DNA of 64,000 bases from Burhinus oedicnemus. Taxonomy: Eukaryota; Chordata; Aves; Charadriiformes; Burhinidae. Made by a program: the position numbers and the translations under genes. The notes beneath the pieces are model-generated. The model saw only the letters and a program-made list of their open reading frames with translations. It was not told where the DNA came from and did no database searches. The stretch is from assembly GCA_008921705.1 (NCBI GenBank), contig VFFE01009081.1:667912-731911 (forward strand), in the 5' to 3' direction. Positions 35,300 through 48,200 of the stretch are shown piece after piece. Within the stretch, counting starts at the first letter, position 1. The number at the start of each line of letters is the position of its first letter.

Positions 35300-38200
35300 A
35301 GCGGGCAAGTCTTATGGAAAGGTGGGTGAGGAGGATCATAAGGAAGAACCCCAGAATGCTTCAGTCAGTGGGAAAAAGAGGCACAGAGGACACAGGACCC
35401 CATTTTGCAAGAAACCATCCTTACTTGGTAAAATGTATCCCTGAAATAGGTAAGAAGTGTGAAAGTATCCCATTTGCTGTTCATTGAAAATTTACTACCA
35501 GAAAATCAGCTTTCCCACACATTCACTATTAGCTCAAATCCAGCAACGCGGGATCACAGTATAGATACAGTTACTGCAGTAGGAAAGGTTCCCCATATGT
35601 CAGAAGGATGACACTCTAAGTTTCTAAGACTACTAGCAAAATTTCCAGAAACACGTAGAGGCTGCAGGTAGCTTATTTCAACCACCAGCCAACTGCGATG
35701 GCTCCTGCAAGGTTCTGCACCTGTTGGGGGTTTTTTCCAAATGCTATGAAAATTGGCAGCAACATAAAGCCATAGTAGTTAAATTGTTCCTTAATAGAAG
35801 TGGAGTGAGAATTAGAACAAAAATAACACACATATTATGTTTGCAGATGAGAGAACAAACAAAGCATACACATCTCTAAGTTGACGTTTGAATGGTCTTA
35901 TTTTTCCAGCAGCAGTTTAGTACCTATACCAAAAAAAAAAAAAAAAAAGCAACAATAGAGGAAGCATGCTTTGGTTTAATAGAAAACAGATTAAGAAGAC
36001 CAGTGGTAAAACAGAAAAAGAAAATACCCTCAGAATGAAGTCTTCAGTGCTAGGGTGACCTTGGATGTAATCCACCTCCAGGATATAAAACCCAAAAACA
36101 GTGTACAAAGGTAGTGTATCAATCATTTTTTATTACAAAAAAACCCTGTGAAAAGCTATGGGAGGTGGATCAAAAACGGCTGAAGAATCTGCAAGACGCA
36201 GATATGCATAGAGTACCGTGACACTGGCCAAGAGGACGGGATGTAATTATTGTTTACAATCCCAGGTTCAAGTAATATTGCAGTGGAAGATGAATCAAAG
36301 CCTGACATTCAGAGCAGAACACCAGTGACCTTGGCAGGGACAGTCTCTTCACCAGCCTGAGCTACAGCCACAGCTATTAGCGTCTGCGCTTTCTGGACGA
36401 GGGGACACCAGCAGTGGCACCTGCCTTTTTCACCAGCAAACGGCCGCCTGTCCATCTTTTATGCTCTTAATTCCACCCTGTGCTTTTTTCAAACTTATTA
36501 TACTACTCTTACCGCTATTAGTCAGAACACTTACACTATTCCTACTGTTATCTTCCTTTAAAAAGCTGAGAAATGAACTGAAAATTTCAAAGAAAAAATT
36601 AAAATTGCTGAGGTTAATGGAGTCCAGCCAAAGGCAATCATGGGACAAGCTATTTTTAGATATGCCTGTGACCCCTTCTTAGCTTTTCTATCAGATTTCA
36701 TATAACATTTTAGCATTTTGGATGAGATTTCCCTTTGCCCATGACCTGACATCCCACAAAAATATATTACAAGAACTAGTAAAATTAGAAGGAATTTTTC
36801 TTTTTAACTTCATTAATACATAGACCTTCCTCTAACATCACAGTTCTTAGTAACATTTGATCGCTATCTCACGTTCCTTACTTCCAGCCTGTGGTCTACA
36901 TTAAAAGACCAAAGGAGGCACAGCAGAAGAGAAGGCCCCATGGAGTGTCACTGCGGCACCTCGCCGGCTTGGCTGCGAGCATCTTCCTCGGCTTGAGGAG
37001 AAAGGGAAGGTACACAGAGAAGGACTTTTACACACATTAAGAATAAGGGGATAAAATAGCAACTTCTCACAACTACATTAGCTTCCATGAAGGGATGACT
37101 TATAGTGATTCCTCCTCTGAAAGACTGTTGTCTCATCACATCTCGTGTCAACCTCTCCTTTTGTCAGTGCACGGAGCAGGAGATACTGGGGACAAGTAGC
37201 GCAAGATACTGGCTTGTTCCTTCTCCTGTAGCATCATTACAGGTTGCTGTTCTCTGACAGTCTCTGCAAAACACGATGCTCTTAAGCAGGGTAACCTAAG
37301 GTTAAGCTTATTTCAAGTACTTCTCTTGGCACAACAGACTACTTTTAATATGAATTTTCTTGTTTTTCTGTCATAAACATATGTGAAATAATATTTATTC
37401 TTGGGATAGCATCTTCAGCACTGGACCGTCTTCTCTCTCCTGATCGCTACTATTATCAGTTATAAACAAAGTCAAGTCCATTCATCAGTAAACAGCCAAA
37501 ACCAGGTAGCTTAGCTCAAATAATTTTTGATGAAAGCTAGAGAGGATTGCAAGGAACAGCAGACTAGGCATATGGCAGTTAGCAAAATTGACAGTCTTCC
37601 AAACTGTTACTGGTATGTGTCTTTATTGGTAACTGATTTATCCAGACTTGCTTGGTCTTTGAAAAAAAACTATTTTAAAGAATAGAGAATGAATAAACCA
37701 CCAACATTCACTATTAAAAAAATCCCTTGTTCAATAGTTAATTAGTTTCAAATATTAAAATATTTAGCCATGCCTAATGACGGAATATCAGGTCTTTTGA
37801 AGGTTGGTTCACAGTTTCATACAGCTACACAAAAACTTCAGACAGGTAAGCTTATAGGCTAAAATCAGTATCGAAATAATAATAATGTAAAGCTACAGAG
37901 ACAGACTATAAATTACAAAAGAAAAATTAGATTAATAGAAATGAAGATGAGATACAAGTATCTTCCCTTTGCCTGTCATTTAACACAGTTTATGTTTATT
38001 CCTCCATTTTCTTCTGTCTTCTGATTCACTGCCCTTCACTTGCTCTAGCTTTCTGAATCACGTCCACCAAACCGACCCTTCTTTCCCCATTCTCACTTGC
38101 CAGGCTGTACAGGAAAGGAGGTGGTGCATGTTCACACAAACCCCAAAATTACATTAAGCAAGTGTGGGAGAACCAATGAGACAAGTTTGGAAGATGTTCC

Positions 38201-38585
38201 TGGTTTTCCTTTGTAATCCAGAGTGCGTTTTGGTTTGAGCGTCATTCCTACTGCCTACGAACAAAGTTCCAGTCTAGTTTTGATGTTATTTTGTTATGAA
38301 TGAGAGGGAAGGCTCCTAATGATTTTTTGTTATCCATGTATTACAGTACCTGCACATCCTACAAGAGAAGTCAAAGACTATATGACACTCTGAGTCCTCA
38401 TTATAAAAAGTTTCAATAATTTGGTTATCCTGGAATCAAGCCTTTAATTTCTGACCGGGCAGACTATGGGCAGATGTGCGTCTCTGCAGCTGCTGGAAAC
38501 CCCCTGCCAGCCGCAGTGGGCTGAGGATGAGCCAGCTCACGCCTGCGCTACTCAAGCATCACCGTGCTTCCAGGAAAATGAACTA
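35300..38585. other. AT-rich single-copy DNA, no gene recognised
   Basis: The stretch includes an 18-base A run at 35931-35948. There is no retrocopy-like sequence or target-site duplication next to the A run. All longer frames are low-complexity. Confidence 0.5.
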
Positions 38586-38589
38586 AAAA

Positions 38590-38735
38590 GAACCTGGAGG
38601 AAAACAAAAATGATTGGAAACCTGACCGGTGAGGAACAATTGAAAGAATGGGTTCTTTTGTCAAAGGGAATGCTATTTAGACACTTGGTTTCTGATCTTC
38701 ATGAATGACCTGGAGAAAGGAGACTGAGAAAATAA
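38590..38735 (+). mobile_element. Possible relic of CR1-type ORF2
   Basis: The segment around AAAATGATTGGAAACC...GAGGAACAATTGAAAGAATGGG translates to KMIGNL..EEQLKEWVLLS. That matches the order of conserved residues in the CR1 ORF2 C-terminal block (KMI-x-x-L ... EE-x-L-x-x-L-x-LFS). A second piece, CCTGGAGAAAGGAGACTGAG, resembles the block that normally follows. Spacing between the pieces is wrong, and the sequence is very diverged, so this is a tentative call. Confidence 0.4.
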
Positions 38736-38910
38736 CGAATATTCACAGAATGGAAAGTATTCTGGAGCTGCCCCATGCAGAGAAAAGTGATTAAATTTGC
38801 TGTATATTCTCCAACTTGGTGCATTGACATTTACAGCAGAACCTTCTGCGTACAGACCTCTGAGTATCCCAGAACCACTTAAAGAAAAAACTAGGCTGGA
38901 AATATAATTT

Positions 38911-38963
38911 CTGTATGTATTTATATATGTATATAAACACACGTATGTACACACACATACAAT
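38911..38963. repeat. TATG/ACAC complex microsatellite
   Basis: Alternating purine-pyrimidine sequence runs TGTATGTATTTATATATGTA and then ACACACGTATGTACACACAC. It is imperfect and short. Confidence 0.8.
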
Positions 38964-39163
38964 TTCTGTAACCTATTGCCAGAAGTTTATAATGAAATCT
39001 TTTTATAATGACCTTATGAGAAAATATGTAATTTAGATTGACTCTAGTTATAAACCTTCTGTCCACCTCTCCTCATCACTGGCTCCTAACGTTGAACTCA
39101 CTGGTCTCCAATGATCGATTTGTCCAAAGACCTTTAAGAAATTGACATTTTATCAAATATTCC

Positions 39164-39178
39164 TTTTTTTTTTTTTTT
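39164..39178. repeat. 15-base T run
   Basis: An uninterrupted T homopolymer lies in AT-rich DNA. No adjacent retrocopy was recognised. Confidence 0.9.
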
Positions 39179-39179
39179 G

Positions 39180-40970
39180 TCTCCTGTAAGAATAATTGTT
39201 TTAACATTTTATGTAAAGTCTTTTGCTGTGGACTAGGCTTTTGCTAGCTATTTTATGAAGATGGGATAAAGTTTGGCATTTGAGCTAATTCTTTGTTCAG
39301 TAGCTTCCATTCTTCTTCCAGCACTAGGCAGACCTTTCCCCAATTTATATATTTAATTACAGCTTTTCAAATCATTATTATTCAATGGTTGCCGGTGCAA
39401 TCCTGTTTGCTTTCAGGTTTCATGAGGATTCAAATCATCCATGAAACTTCCTTTCTTTCTCCCATGCCCAAACGTATATCACCCTTTATTAGCTTCTCTG
39501 GATGCAGGAGGATCTGTTGAAGACTCCCAGGTTACTCTACAGTATGGCGATTCATGTTCCTTCGCACACCAATAATGAGCAAAAGAAGCAAATGACTCGA
39601 CACGACTTGCCAGGAGAAGCTATCTGAAGGACTTCACAACTTGACCTCCCATTATAAAGGCTGTGACTATCTTTAACAATGCTTTGAAAAGTGAAGTAGC
39701 TGAGAGAGGAAGAGTCCCCATGACATTGCAATTATGCAAAGGTGACATATAAATAAAACCCCTAGGCAAGAAGAGCTGCCTTTTCATATTAAGATTGAAA
39801 TAATTCTCAGATCAGGACTAAATTTTTGTGAGAACTGTCATATCAATTAGAGATTTTAAGGAAACTGAAGTCATAGATAATGTATTGAGCATAATAAACT
39901 GACATTTTGATATGCAACCAGCAGACATTAGAAAAATGACAACTGACTCCAAAAAGTCCAGAAAGATATTTAAATCAGTAACACTGAAATGAATAAATTA
40001 AATGAGCAATTACTAGTATGTTTGACAAAGCATGATATAACAATGCATTAAGCATATATTAGCTCAGCCTTTACTCACTGATCTTTATCTTCTTTTAATT
40101 AATGAATTTAATTGACTGGAAGGGAGATTTAAGAATGGCTTTTTACAAGTCAAGTGGGAAAACCATTTTATATTTGGGAGAGAAGAAGCAAAGAGAGTAT
40201 GCGATGGCCTGTGAAAACAACGAGGTGGAGCCACTATCGGTCTGTGTCTGGGGCCAAAACCTGAGACGATACAGGAGAGTCATTAATGACTGCAATTTTC
40301 ATAAGGAAAAGTTTCTCAAAATTAAAACCAGTAAGACACGCAAAATAAGGGGAATTCTAGCAAAACTGGATGGATTCATAAAGAATTTTTCAAATCTTGG
40401 AATCCTGGAAGTTCTTCAGATAAGAAGAGCACCTTTATCTATCTGCCAGGGTCCCGAGCATCCCTGAAGCTGGCATGCTTAGCCGCAGGAAACGCATGGT
40501 GAGCTGGTGACCTCCAGTGACACAGAGCTCTAAAAAGACCTCCTTGGTCTTCAGGTTGTTTTTTCCAGAAGAGTCGTTACTCTTTTCTGGGTCCAGATAC
40601 AATCGGCTGCCTTCACATCGTCGTTAGACATCAGCCTTCTTACAACCTGCCTGGATGTACGTATATTCATCCAATACCGTGAGTCAGTCTGTCTGCCGTA
40701 CGGGATACAAGGTGCTGCAGAGTGTGTGTCCTGCTTGGAGAGCGTGCTGGCTTTGGGATTAGAAGCAACCTCGTTACCGCTGCGTGGGAAATCACATCAG
40801 CCCCCGCTGAACGCTGCTTCCAGCACCGGGGCTCGATCAGCTTCAGCTAAGGGGGATATACGTACTGTACTCTTCCCTAAAGACAACGCGCACACAGGTA
40901 TGTCGGAAAGCATTCCTTTTTGCTTAAATAGGCTCAGATTATTTCTTTTAAAAAGCTGTGTCATATATAA
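39180..40970. other. Single-copy DNA, no gene recognised
   Basis: A plus-strand frame of 121 codons at 40102-40467 is lysine/arginine-rich and not recognised. No convincing splice sites bound it. The remainder is AT-rich with frequent stops. Confidence 0.4.
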
Positions 40971-40973
40971 ATT

Positions 40974-41036
40974 CATAAATATGTGTGTGTTTATATATAC
41001 TACCCTATATATATATTTGTATGTGCATATATATTA
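40974..41036. repeat. TA/TG-rich microsatellite tract
   Basis: TATGTGTGTGTTTATATATA leads into several TATATATA and GTGCATATATAT blocks. It is an imperfect, AT-dominated alternating tract. Confidence 0.8.
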
Positions 41037-41524
41037 TTCCAAGAAAGTATTAATAATATTCTATGATTCTATTAAGTCAGAAAAGAACAGCAAACTATCT
41101 AAAAAGGAAGATTTATTCTGCTACTACACATACAATCTTTACGAAGAACAAACAGTAACTATTACCTTTCTCTTGTTTTTTTTAGCTTCAATTGTATTTT
41201 AAATAACTGTTTGCAGTTTTGTCTGTTTTCCATACCTGGGGAATAAACATATGCTTAAACTATTTGAAATTAGTTAAGCCTAAACATTTCAGATGGAGAC
41301 TGGTCCTGGAGTTTCTCATAGCACATCATATTTAAACGGCTCATGACTTTGCTGACAGTAGACTGGAGGCAGTGTAAGGACCAATACCACTCGAAAGAAT
41401 GAATTCCCCTAGCTACAAATTAATCTAAAAATAATACTTATTAGCAAGGCTATGAACAATCAAAGGTGGTTTGGCAGAGGAGAAAAATGCATCTTTTATA
41501 TACTACAACAGGTCTGAAGACTTC

Positions 41525-41571
41525 TATATCACATTTTTTCAAATGTTGTTTTTATATCACATTTTTTCAAA
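41525..41571. repeat. Exact 19-bp direct repeat, 28-bp period
   Basis: TATATCACATTTTTTCAAA occurs at 41525-41543 and again at 41553-41571 with no mismatch. The identity suggests a recent local duplication. Confidence 0.9.
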
Positions 41572-42740
41572 AGCAGAAGTGTGCTCAGCCGCTCAAGTTC
41601 AATCTCGGCAAGCAGGGGTGCACGTACAACCAATGTGAAAATTTCACCACGCTGCTCTCGAGCAGGCTCTGCTGATGGCACGTGTTACGATGGGTACTCG
41701 GGAGCGTCCCCGTATACAGTCATTTAATACACGCTCACAATAGCTCTTGTTTATCTTCTGTTTCCACCAAACACGAAGTAACAGGACCAAAAAATGTACT
41801 CTAAATCCTGAAGGCGAAACTTCGGGAAAACATATCTCAGCAGGAATGATCACTCACTCCTCCCTGCAGCTTCTGAAAACAAACCAGGAAAAAGGGAATG
41901 GGGGAGTCAGTGGAGCAGCCAGGACAGAAACTCTTGAAGATCCTCCGGGGAAGAAGGACAGAAATAGCCCGGAGTTCGCAGAGGGAGAAAAAACACGTTC
42001 CCTCTTTGCATCCTGCATCTCACTGCGACCGCGTCTGCCCGTGCGGGCGCGGGATATCCCCAGTTTCACTTGGCTCCTACTACGGGTGGCAGAAGAACAG
42101 AGAATACGGATGCTAAAATCTACATCCTGCCAATACGCCTTGTCCTTCAAACGTGTAGCTGAAGAAATATTCAACACCGCAACGAAATGAAAATGTGAGA
42201 ATATTTGTGGAATGCATAGATCCTTCAAAAATCTGAGTCAAGTTTCGTTATTTGTTTCTATTGGAGATTTTTTTTTTCCTCACTGCATCTGCACAGACTT
42301 ACACACCACCGTGGCACTAGGACGGAGAAAAGCAGCCGGCAGGAGTGCGAATTCCCAGCTTGCGAAAAGCCCCCCAAAACCCACAGCCCCCCCAAACCGA
42401 GCCTGTCAGTGTGAACACAGCCTGATAGGAGACATCGCACGGACCAAGCCCAGAAGATTCTCATTAAACTCCATGTCTTGCATGCACACTTACTTTCATC
42501 CATAAATTTACCAGCACAAAAAGCCAGCAGCCGGAGATTAGCTTTTCCTAAACTGAGCGTAGTTTGGTACGGCAGAACTGTGTCTCATGACTCCAGGAAA
42601 CACCCAGAGTAACAGGGCGATAACACCACTAATAATCCATTTATTCTTCTCACGTAACTTTGGTTAGTTGGGGGGGTGGCTTGAGGTTTTTTCCTATGGA
42701 GGAAAAGATGGTAAAACTCCATGCGCAGGTCTGAGTTTTG
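41572..42740. other. Single-copy DNA, no gene recognised
   Basis: A GC-richer patch at 41860-42080 is open on both strands (147 and 124 codons). No family or splice boundaries are recognisable. Confidence 0.45.
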
Positions 42741-42745
42741 CACAG

Positions 42746-42869
42746 GAAGAAATACAGCTCAGAAAATATTTGGAAGAACAAATCCTCCTCATTCGACTGG
42801 CAGACAACAGCCACACGGAGCTGCAGCTTTCACAGGGCAACTGGAAGCGTATTTCATCATTGGCCTTTG
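42746..42869 (+). other. Weak candidate exon (helical peptide)
   Basis: The tract CTGAGTTTTGCACAG is followed by 124 bases open from phase 0 to phase 1, ending before GTGAGC, a good donor. The predicted peptide is helical and charged (EEIQLRKYLEEQILLIRLAD, then ELQLSQGNWKRISSLAF). It matches no protein I recognise. No compatible neighbouring exon was identified. Confidence 0.22.
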
Positions 42870-43140
42870 GTGAGCGAGGAAATAATAACTTTATTTACAA
42901 TAACGAGCTAAACGACTCTTGTCAAAAGCCCAAACTTTCCGAAGGGCGGCTGACAAAGGAACTTTGTGAAGCAGAGCAGACACCTGGTTGCGTCTGACTT
43001 GCTTTGCTCCCAGACACGTCTATTACTAACTAGCCAAACAACAACATATCAAGCCTTTTAATAACCCCATTAGCTGGGCAGCTTCTTAGCATCACACCAG
43101 AGGGTCCAGAATAACAAGCTTATATAAAGCTCTAGTTACA

Positions 43141-43170
43141 TTAAATATTAAAATATTGTTAAATATTAAA
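43141..43170. repeat. 12-bp direct repeat TTAAATATTAAA
   Basis: Two exact copies lie 18 bases apart in AT-rich DNA. Confidence 0.75.
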
Positions 43171-45068
43171 GCAAAACTTCTAAAAGATAAAAGCGAAGCA
43201 AAAGTCACAGCCCATTCTCTTATTTTACTTAGTTCTGTCTCAAAGCATTTTGTAACAGGAATGGCCCAGGCACTTATGAAAACCCAAAGGATAATCACTG
43301 GCACTTAATTACAGTGCTAAACGTCGACTTCCTGTTGACCGGAGAGAAGACAGGACCCAATAACTTCTATTTGCTTGACAAATTCATCTCCCGTTTCTCT
43401 GTTCTGCTGACTGTAATGCGCTCAGGACAAACGAGAAGGGGCACCAAAGAGAGCAACTCCTTTGAAATTCTGCCACCAGCCTGCTCCTATGCAGGGACCT
43501 TTTTTTCTATTTCAGGGGAAAAAAGCATCCTTTCATTTCTGTATGTTTAGTGAGACCGATCAAATCCATGTCTACTAACTGACGGTGGAAGACAAAGAAG
43601 GCTAAAGTCTATGAAGCCTTCACCCAACACAAAGGCTGTACATTCAACGGCAAGAAGGGCAGAGGTCACGCAGGAGAGCTTTTATGGGATTATTGCACTC
43701 CTACGTGCCGCTCTCACGGCAGCCGTGAGCCCCCAGAAGCGGGCAGGCTGCTCTCCATGAGAAGCAGCGGGCAGGTCTCTGCAGATTTTAACGGAATAAG
43801 GAATGGAAAGGGGAAAGGTAAGAGAACAGGGAGGGAGCGGCAGATAAAAGACAGGAGAAACACCAAGCTGAAAGAATGAGGAACAGAAATGCCGCTCTTT
43901 CCAGCAGAAGACAATAAGTCTCCATGTGGAAGGGCTGGACACAAAAAGGGAGACCTGAAAACAAACAAGAACCGATGCTGAGGGTCTCTAAACCTCAGAA
44001 TAATGTGAGAAAGTGTCCAAGCAAAAATACATACTATCCTCATTTATGACAGTAATTCGAAATTGAATCATTATGCCTTTTTTTTTCAAATTTATTTTTA
44101 TTAATGTGTTAAGACGTGTTACCTCCCCAGTAGCTGTTATTTTTCAAAGCATGCTCTCAGCCAAACACCCCAGAGGTTGCTCTGCCGCTGAAGTTGGGGG
44201 AACCAACACATGCAAACGGGTAAGAGAGTGAAGACCAGGGTACCAGATCAGAACCTGCGTCCTCCTCCGTGTAGCAGAGCATACGGGATCAAACCAGCAG
44301 AGCTTTCCCACAGATGCCCAGCCGGGGAGAAGGCGGCTTTCCCGTACCACACCACATCCGCCATGGACATCACCTTCCACCCCTCCCCGGCGGAGCCCCA
44401 GGCCAGCAGTAAGCTTTTTAATTACAAACGCTATGCTCCGAAATGGCATAAATATGCCTAATTGCTTTTTTGTTTGTTTGTACAAAGATAGGGAAAAAGC
44501 ACATTTGAAAGACAGTAAGAATAAAAAGTAAACAGGATCTACAGCACCTCTCGGAATAATTGTACCTTTCTTCATCTCCCGGGGTAACCATGGTAAATAA
44601 CTGCTCTGCGCTCAGCACAGCAATTCACCCGCATTAGTCATTCTTGATGCTGAATTACCTTTTCACAAACAACCAGTTTGCAAACAATTAAACTATCATA
44701 AAAATGGAATTTTTCTCCTCAGAAAGCTTTGGGGTATGGCACATTGACGACATTTTTCAAATTTTCGCAGGAATCCTTTCTTAGCTTGTGCAGCAGATAC
44801 CCGTGGTCACCACTGCTCACACAAAATTATATTTTATTAAATTTACATCCAATAAGAGAAGAAAAAACAATGCCAGATTCAAGGTGGGCTGACCTTGAAT
44901 CAGGAAGGGTGCGGTGAAGCCGGGACAGCAGGTTGGGTCTGTGGACACTAGAAGATGCCATCTACCCAAACCCTCCTCCCCAAAACTACACCCCTAGGTT
45001 TAAAAACGAACTCTCCCAGACACAGGACTTTTCTCCTTCATTGCAAAGAAAATATTAAGCTATTAGAA
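43171..45068. other. Single-copy DNA, no gene recognised
   Basis: GC patches at 43690-43760 and 44200-44410 carry frames on the minus and plus strands with no recognised domains. The rest is AT-rich. Confidence 0.5.
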
Positions 45069-45069
45069 A

Positions 45070-45294
45070 ATATTAGGACATTAGAAAAAATTTCTTCACA
45101 GAAAGGGTTGTCAAGCATTGGAACAGGCTGCCCAGGGAAGTGGTGGAGTCGCCATCCCTGGAAGTATTTAAAAGCCGGGCAGACGTGGTGCTGAGGGACA
45201 TGGCTTAGTGGTGGGTTTGGCAGTGTTAGATTAATGGTTGGACTCAATGATCTTAAAGGTCTCCTCCAACCTGGGTGATTCTATGATTCTGTGA
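45070..45294 (+). mobile_element. CR1 LINE 3' end, distinct subfamily
   Basis: In sense order the segment carries 'aaatttcttcacagaaaggg', 'ttgtcaagcattggaacagg', 'ctgcccagggaagtggtgga', 'ccatccctggaagtattta', 'gggacatggcttagtggtgg' and 'ggttggactcaatgatctt', then the tail GATTCTATGATTCTGTG. The internal block with 'gctgagggacatgg' and 'ggcagtgtta' differs from the other copies in this window, so it belongs to a separate CR1 subfamily. About 225 bases remain, covering the last ORF2 codons and the 3' tail. It is relatively well preserved, so a younger age than the 22.99-kb copy is inferred. The upstream limit is blurred by short AATATTA repeats. Confidence 0.95.
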
Positions 45295-48200
45295 AAAGAA
45301 GGGAATCTGGTGATATCAGATCCTGAAAAACTTATTTAACACAGAGGTGCAGGAGCCTCCTCCTAACTGTTCTTTTTGTTATTAAATCAAAAAATAGTTA
45401 GAAAATCCTCCCACCCCACCCCTCCTTGGGTATTTTATTGAAAATGCTTCCAACAAATCAGAGAGAAATCAGCCACGTGTTGACAAGTCGGGTAGAGCCC
45501 TCCAGCCCCCGGCGGGTCCCGGTGCCCATAATCAAACTGTATTTACACAGACCCCATTATCGCTGTCAGGACATACGATTTATATCCAGAACATACTGCT
45601 TTTATGTAAGCAAAGCTTCGACTTCTGTGGAAGCAACACGTATAATAAACTTTTTTGACTTTGGTGTTGCTAGGTTTCACTGTTCGATCTCGTTTCCATC
45701 ATCATTTGTATGATATGGGAGAGAACTGTATCTCACGTCACCTAAAGCAAGTTACCTCTCAGGAGCTCCTGAACTTTTGGTCCCGGTGCAATTTCATTTT
45801 TTGCACCTCACAAATGACTCTCGTAAATGTATCTAAGCTTGGAAATCAGAAATTATATCCGCTTCCTTCAGCACCACACATCTAAATCTGTGCAGTGCGA
45901 TGTGGAAACCAAAACCCTGGTAGCAAACAGGATGGATTTACCAGACTGAAGTTACAGAGGACACAAACCACCTCTAAATTAGATGCATCCTGCGTTTGCT
46001 ATTTTTACCTTTGAAAAATGAAGCTGAACTACAAAAGGGTAATAAACACAAAGGCTATAAAAAATGGTTGAAGCCTATATAATGCATGCAGAGATATTTG
46101 AGAATTGAAAATAGAAAAAAAATTATTTAGGTAATTTGCTAAAAAATAATTGTAAAATGTAAGAAAAAAACCTTCCCAAACTCTTTTTATCTAAGAAATG
46201 TCAAGCAGTTAATAGTTCTCCTTGCAACACTACTATGGTCTTGCAAAACCATGTTTAATGGTTTAATTACAAGAAGAAGGGATGATCCATTGAGGAGGTT
46301 CACTGAAGGTGGAGCCGTAGCCCAGTGCCAGAGCTGCCTGTCACCAGCGCGAGCCCGTGCCCCTGCACGGCTCGTGCCTGCAGAGTCCTTTGAGAAGCAG
46401 CCGGGGTGATGGGACCCCAGAGCGGCACGTGCCGATTCATGCAGGGACGGGCTGGGCAACAGACCCAGGGACAGGACATCTCCCCATGGGCACGACAGCT
46501 TTAACTGCAGCTGCAGTTCAAACCATCTTTATTCGTCAGGTCAAATGGGCACTGGCAAGTGTGGGTTGAAATACATGGGATATTTGGGAAAGTTTAATAT
46601 TTTTTTTCATTCTATGTGTAATATTACACTTTTTCACACTTCTGTTAAAAGAATGAAAATTAATAAAGTTCCATGTTGGCTTCAAGAAAGTTCCTTTTCT
46701 GGTTATTTTCTTCTCTGTTTCGATTTTTTTACTGCAATTTGAACACTAAAAACCTAAGGTGGCATTGCCTTAGGTTATATATTCCTTACTTCACAACAGG
46801 AAACAAATTCTCTAAGTTCTTCTACAAACATTGAAAGCGTGAATGCTATAGTGTGGCACTATCTTGTTTCCTGAATCATATATTTTCTGAGCTCAGCAGA
46901 GGCTGTGTAATTACATTTCCTCTCATTCTTTCCCAAACAGAGGAACGCTGGTTGCTTTACATGGATGAGCAGCACCATGGCTCCCTACGCTCCGGCAGGA
47001 GGTGAGCAGGGCAGTAGCCTTATGGCTGGACCGAGCAAACCAACAAACATGGAGCTCATCAGAGAAGTCTGCAAAGTGGTCAGGAACATTTTGAAAGTGC
47101 AGGCAATGTATTTCTCTTGATGCCTGCTCCTCTACGTGCTGATATTCCATCAGCAATTTTGAATTTGTGGCCTAAAAACCAGCTCTACCAAGGTAGGTTA
47201 TTTTGCCTTATTCCTCATCGGACCACTGAGTGTATTTGCCTGGAAGCCAGCTCTGCCCTCACTGGCCGTGCTCTACAGCCAACTCTGAAACCTACTGACA
47301 GCTCGCCCAGAGCGCAGAAACCCACACGCTCAGGAGAAGCGCAAGGAAACAGCAGCAGAACGATCCACATCAGATATCCTTCACGATTATCGGCGAGATC
47401 TCTATTAGTCTGCCGAGGAAATACCGATGGTGCACCGTGCCCTCGAGGTTGTTCGTTGTGAGGTTAGTACCACGCATAATGCACTTGCGGTCCTCCGGCA
47501 GACCTGCCATATGAAAGTCTTGGAGCTCTCCTTAAAATACAGCAACCTGATATGACAAGGAGAAAGGCCACTTGGGGTCAAAGCCGGTATATCTACAAAA
47601 AAGGCTACGGGCACTCTCATTTTATTACGTGATTTTCTTACTTAAGGCCTCAGTGTTTAAACATGGCGAAGTTCTCGAAGGAGCTGTGCTTTGCCCTGAA
47701 GGGCTGCCCGGGGTACTCGGGGTGAGCAAGCCTTTGTACAGCCTTCTTGTAATCCACCACAGCCGAGGATAATCACCTATGCAATACGCCGAAGTCAGAA
47801 TAGAGTGGTTGGAAACAGCATTTCCAAGAGACCTGTATTTTCTACTATTACGTATGTCACTTCTGGTGCGATGGCAAAAAGCCAATGATAAACCTAATAG
47901 CTTGTTTCTACCAGCATGCAAAAGCATTTTAGACTGAAGAAACCAACAGTTGGATGTAGAAAGACAGTGCAGCTCTCAGGTACACCGACTACAGAAATTA
48001 GAAAGCATACAGTGTTTATTGCCTGAAAATAATTCAATAATAACGGGCAGGTCTATCTGGCCTTCACCTGACAAAGCAGCAATGGACACGGTGGAGCTCA
48101 TGTCCCATCAGCCTTTCCACCTGAAGCTGCCCTCCAGCAGGTAGAGTCCTTCAGCGAACAGCAGTGTTTGATGAATGAGAAATGGATAATGTATCAAAGA

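Noticed and set aside
34990..35487. Longest plus-strand host frame outside CR1, 165 codons
   Set aside because: Composition is irregular, it includes the 16-bp tandem repeat, a second plus frame overlaps it, and no domain is recognised.
35931..35948. 18-base A run as a possible retrocopy tail
   Set aside because: The adjacent sequence shows no gene-like frame and no target-site duplication.
36255..36275. GGTTCAAGTAA resembling a tRNA B box
   Set aside because: No A box at the right spacing and no cloverleaf pairing around it.
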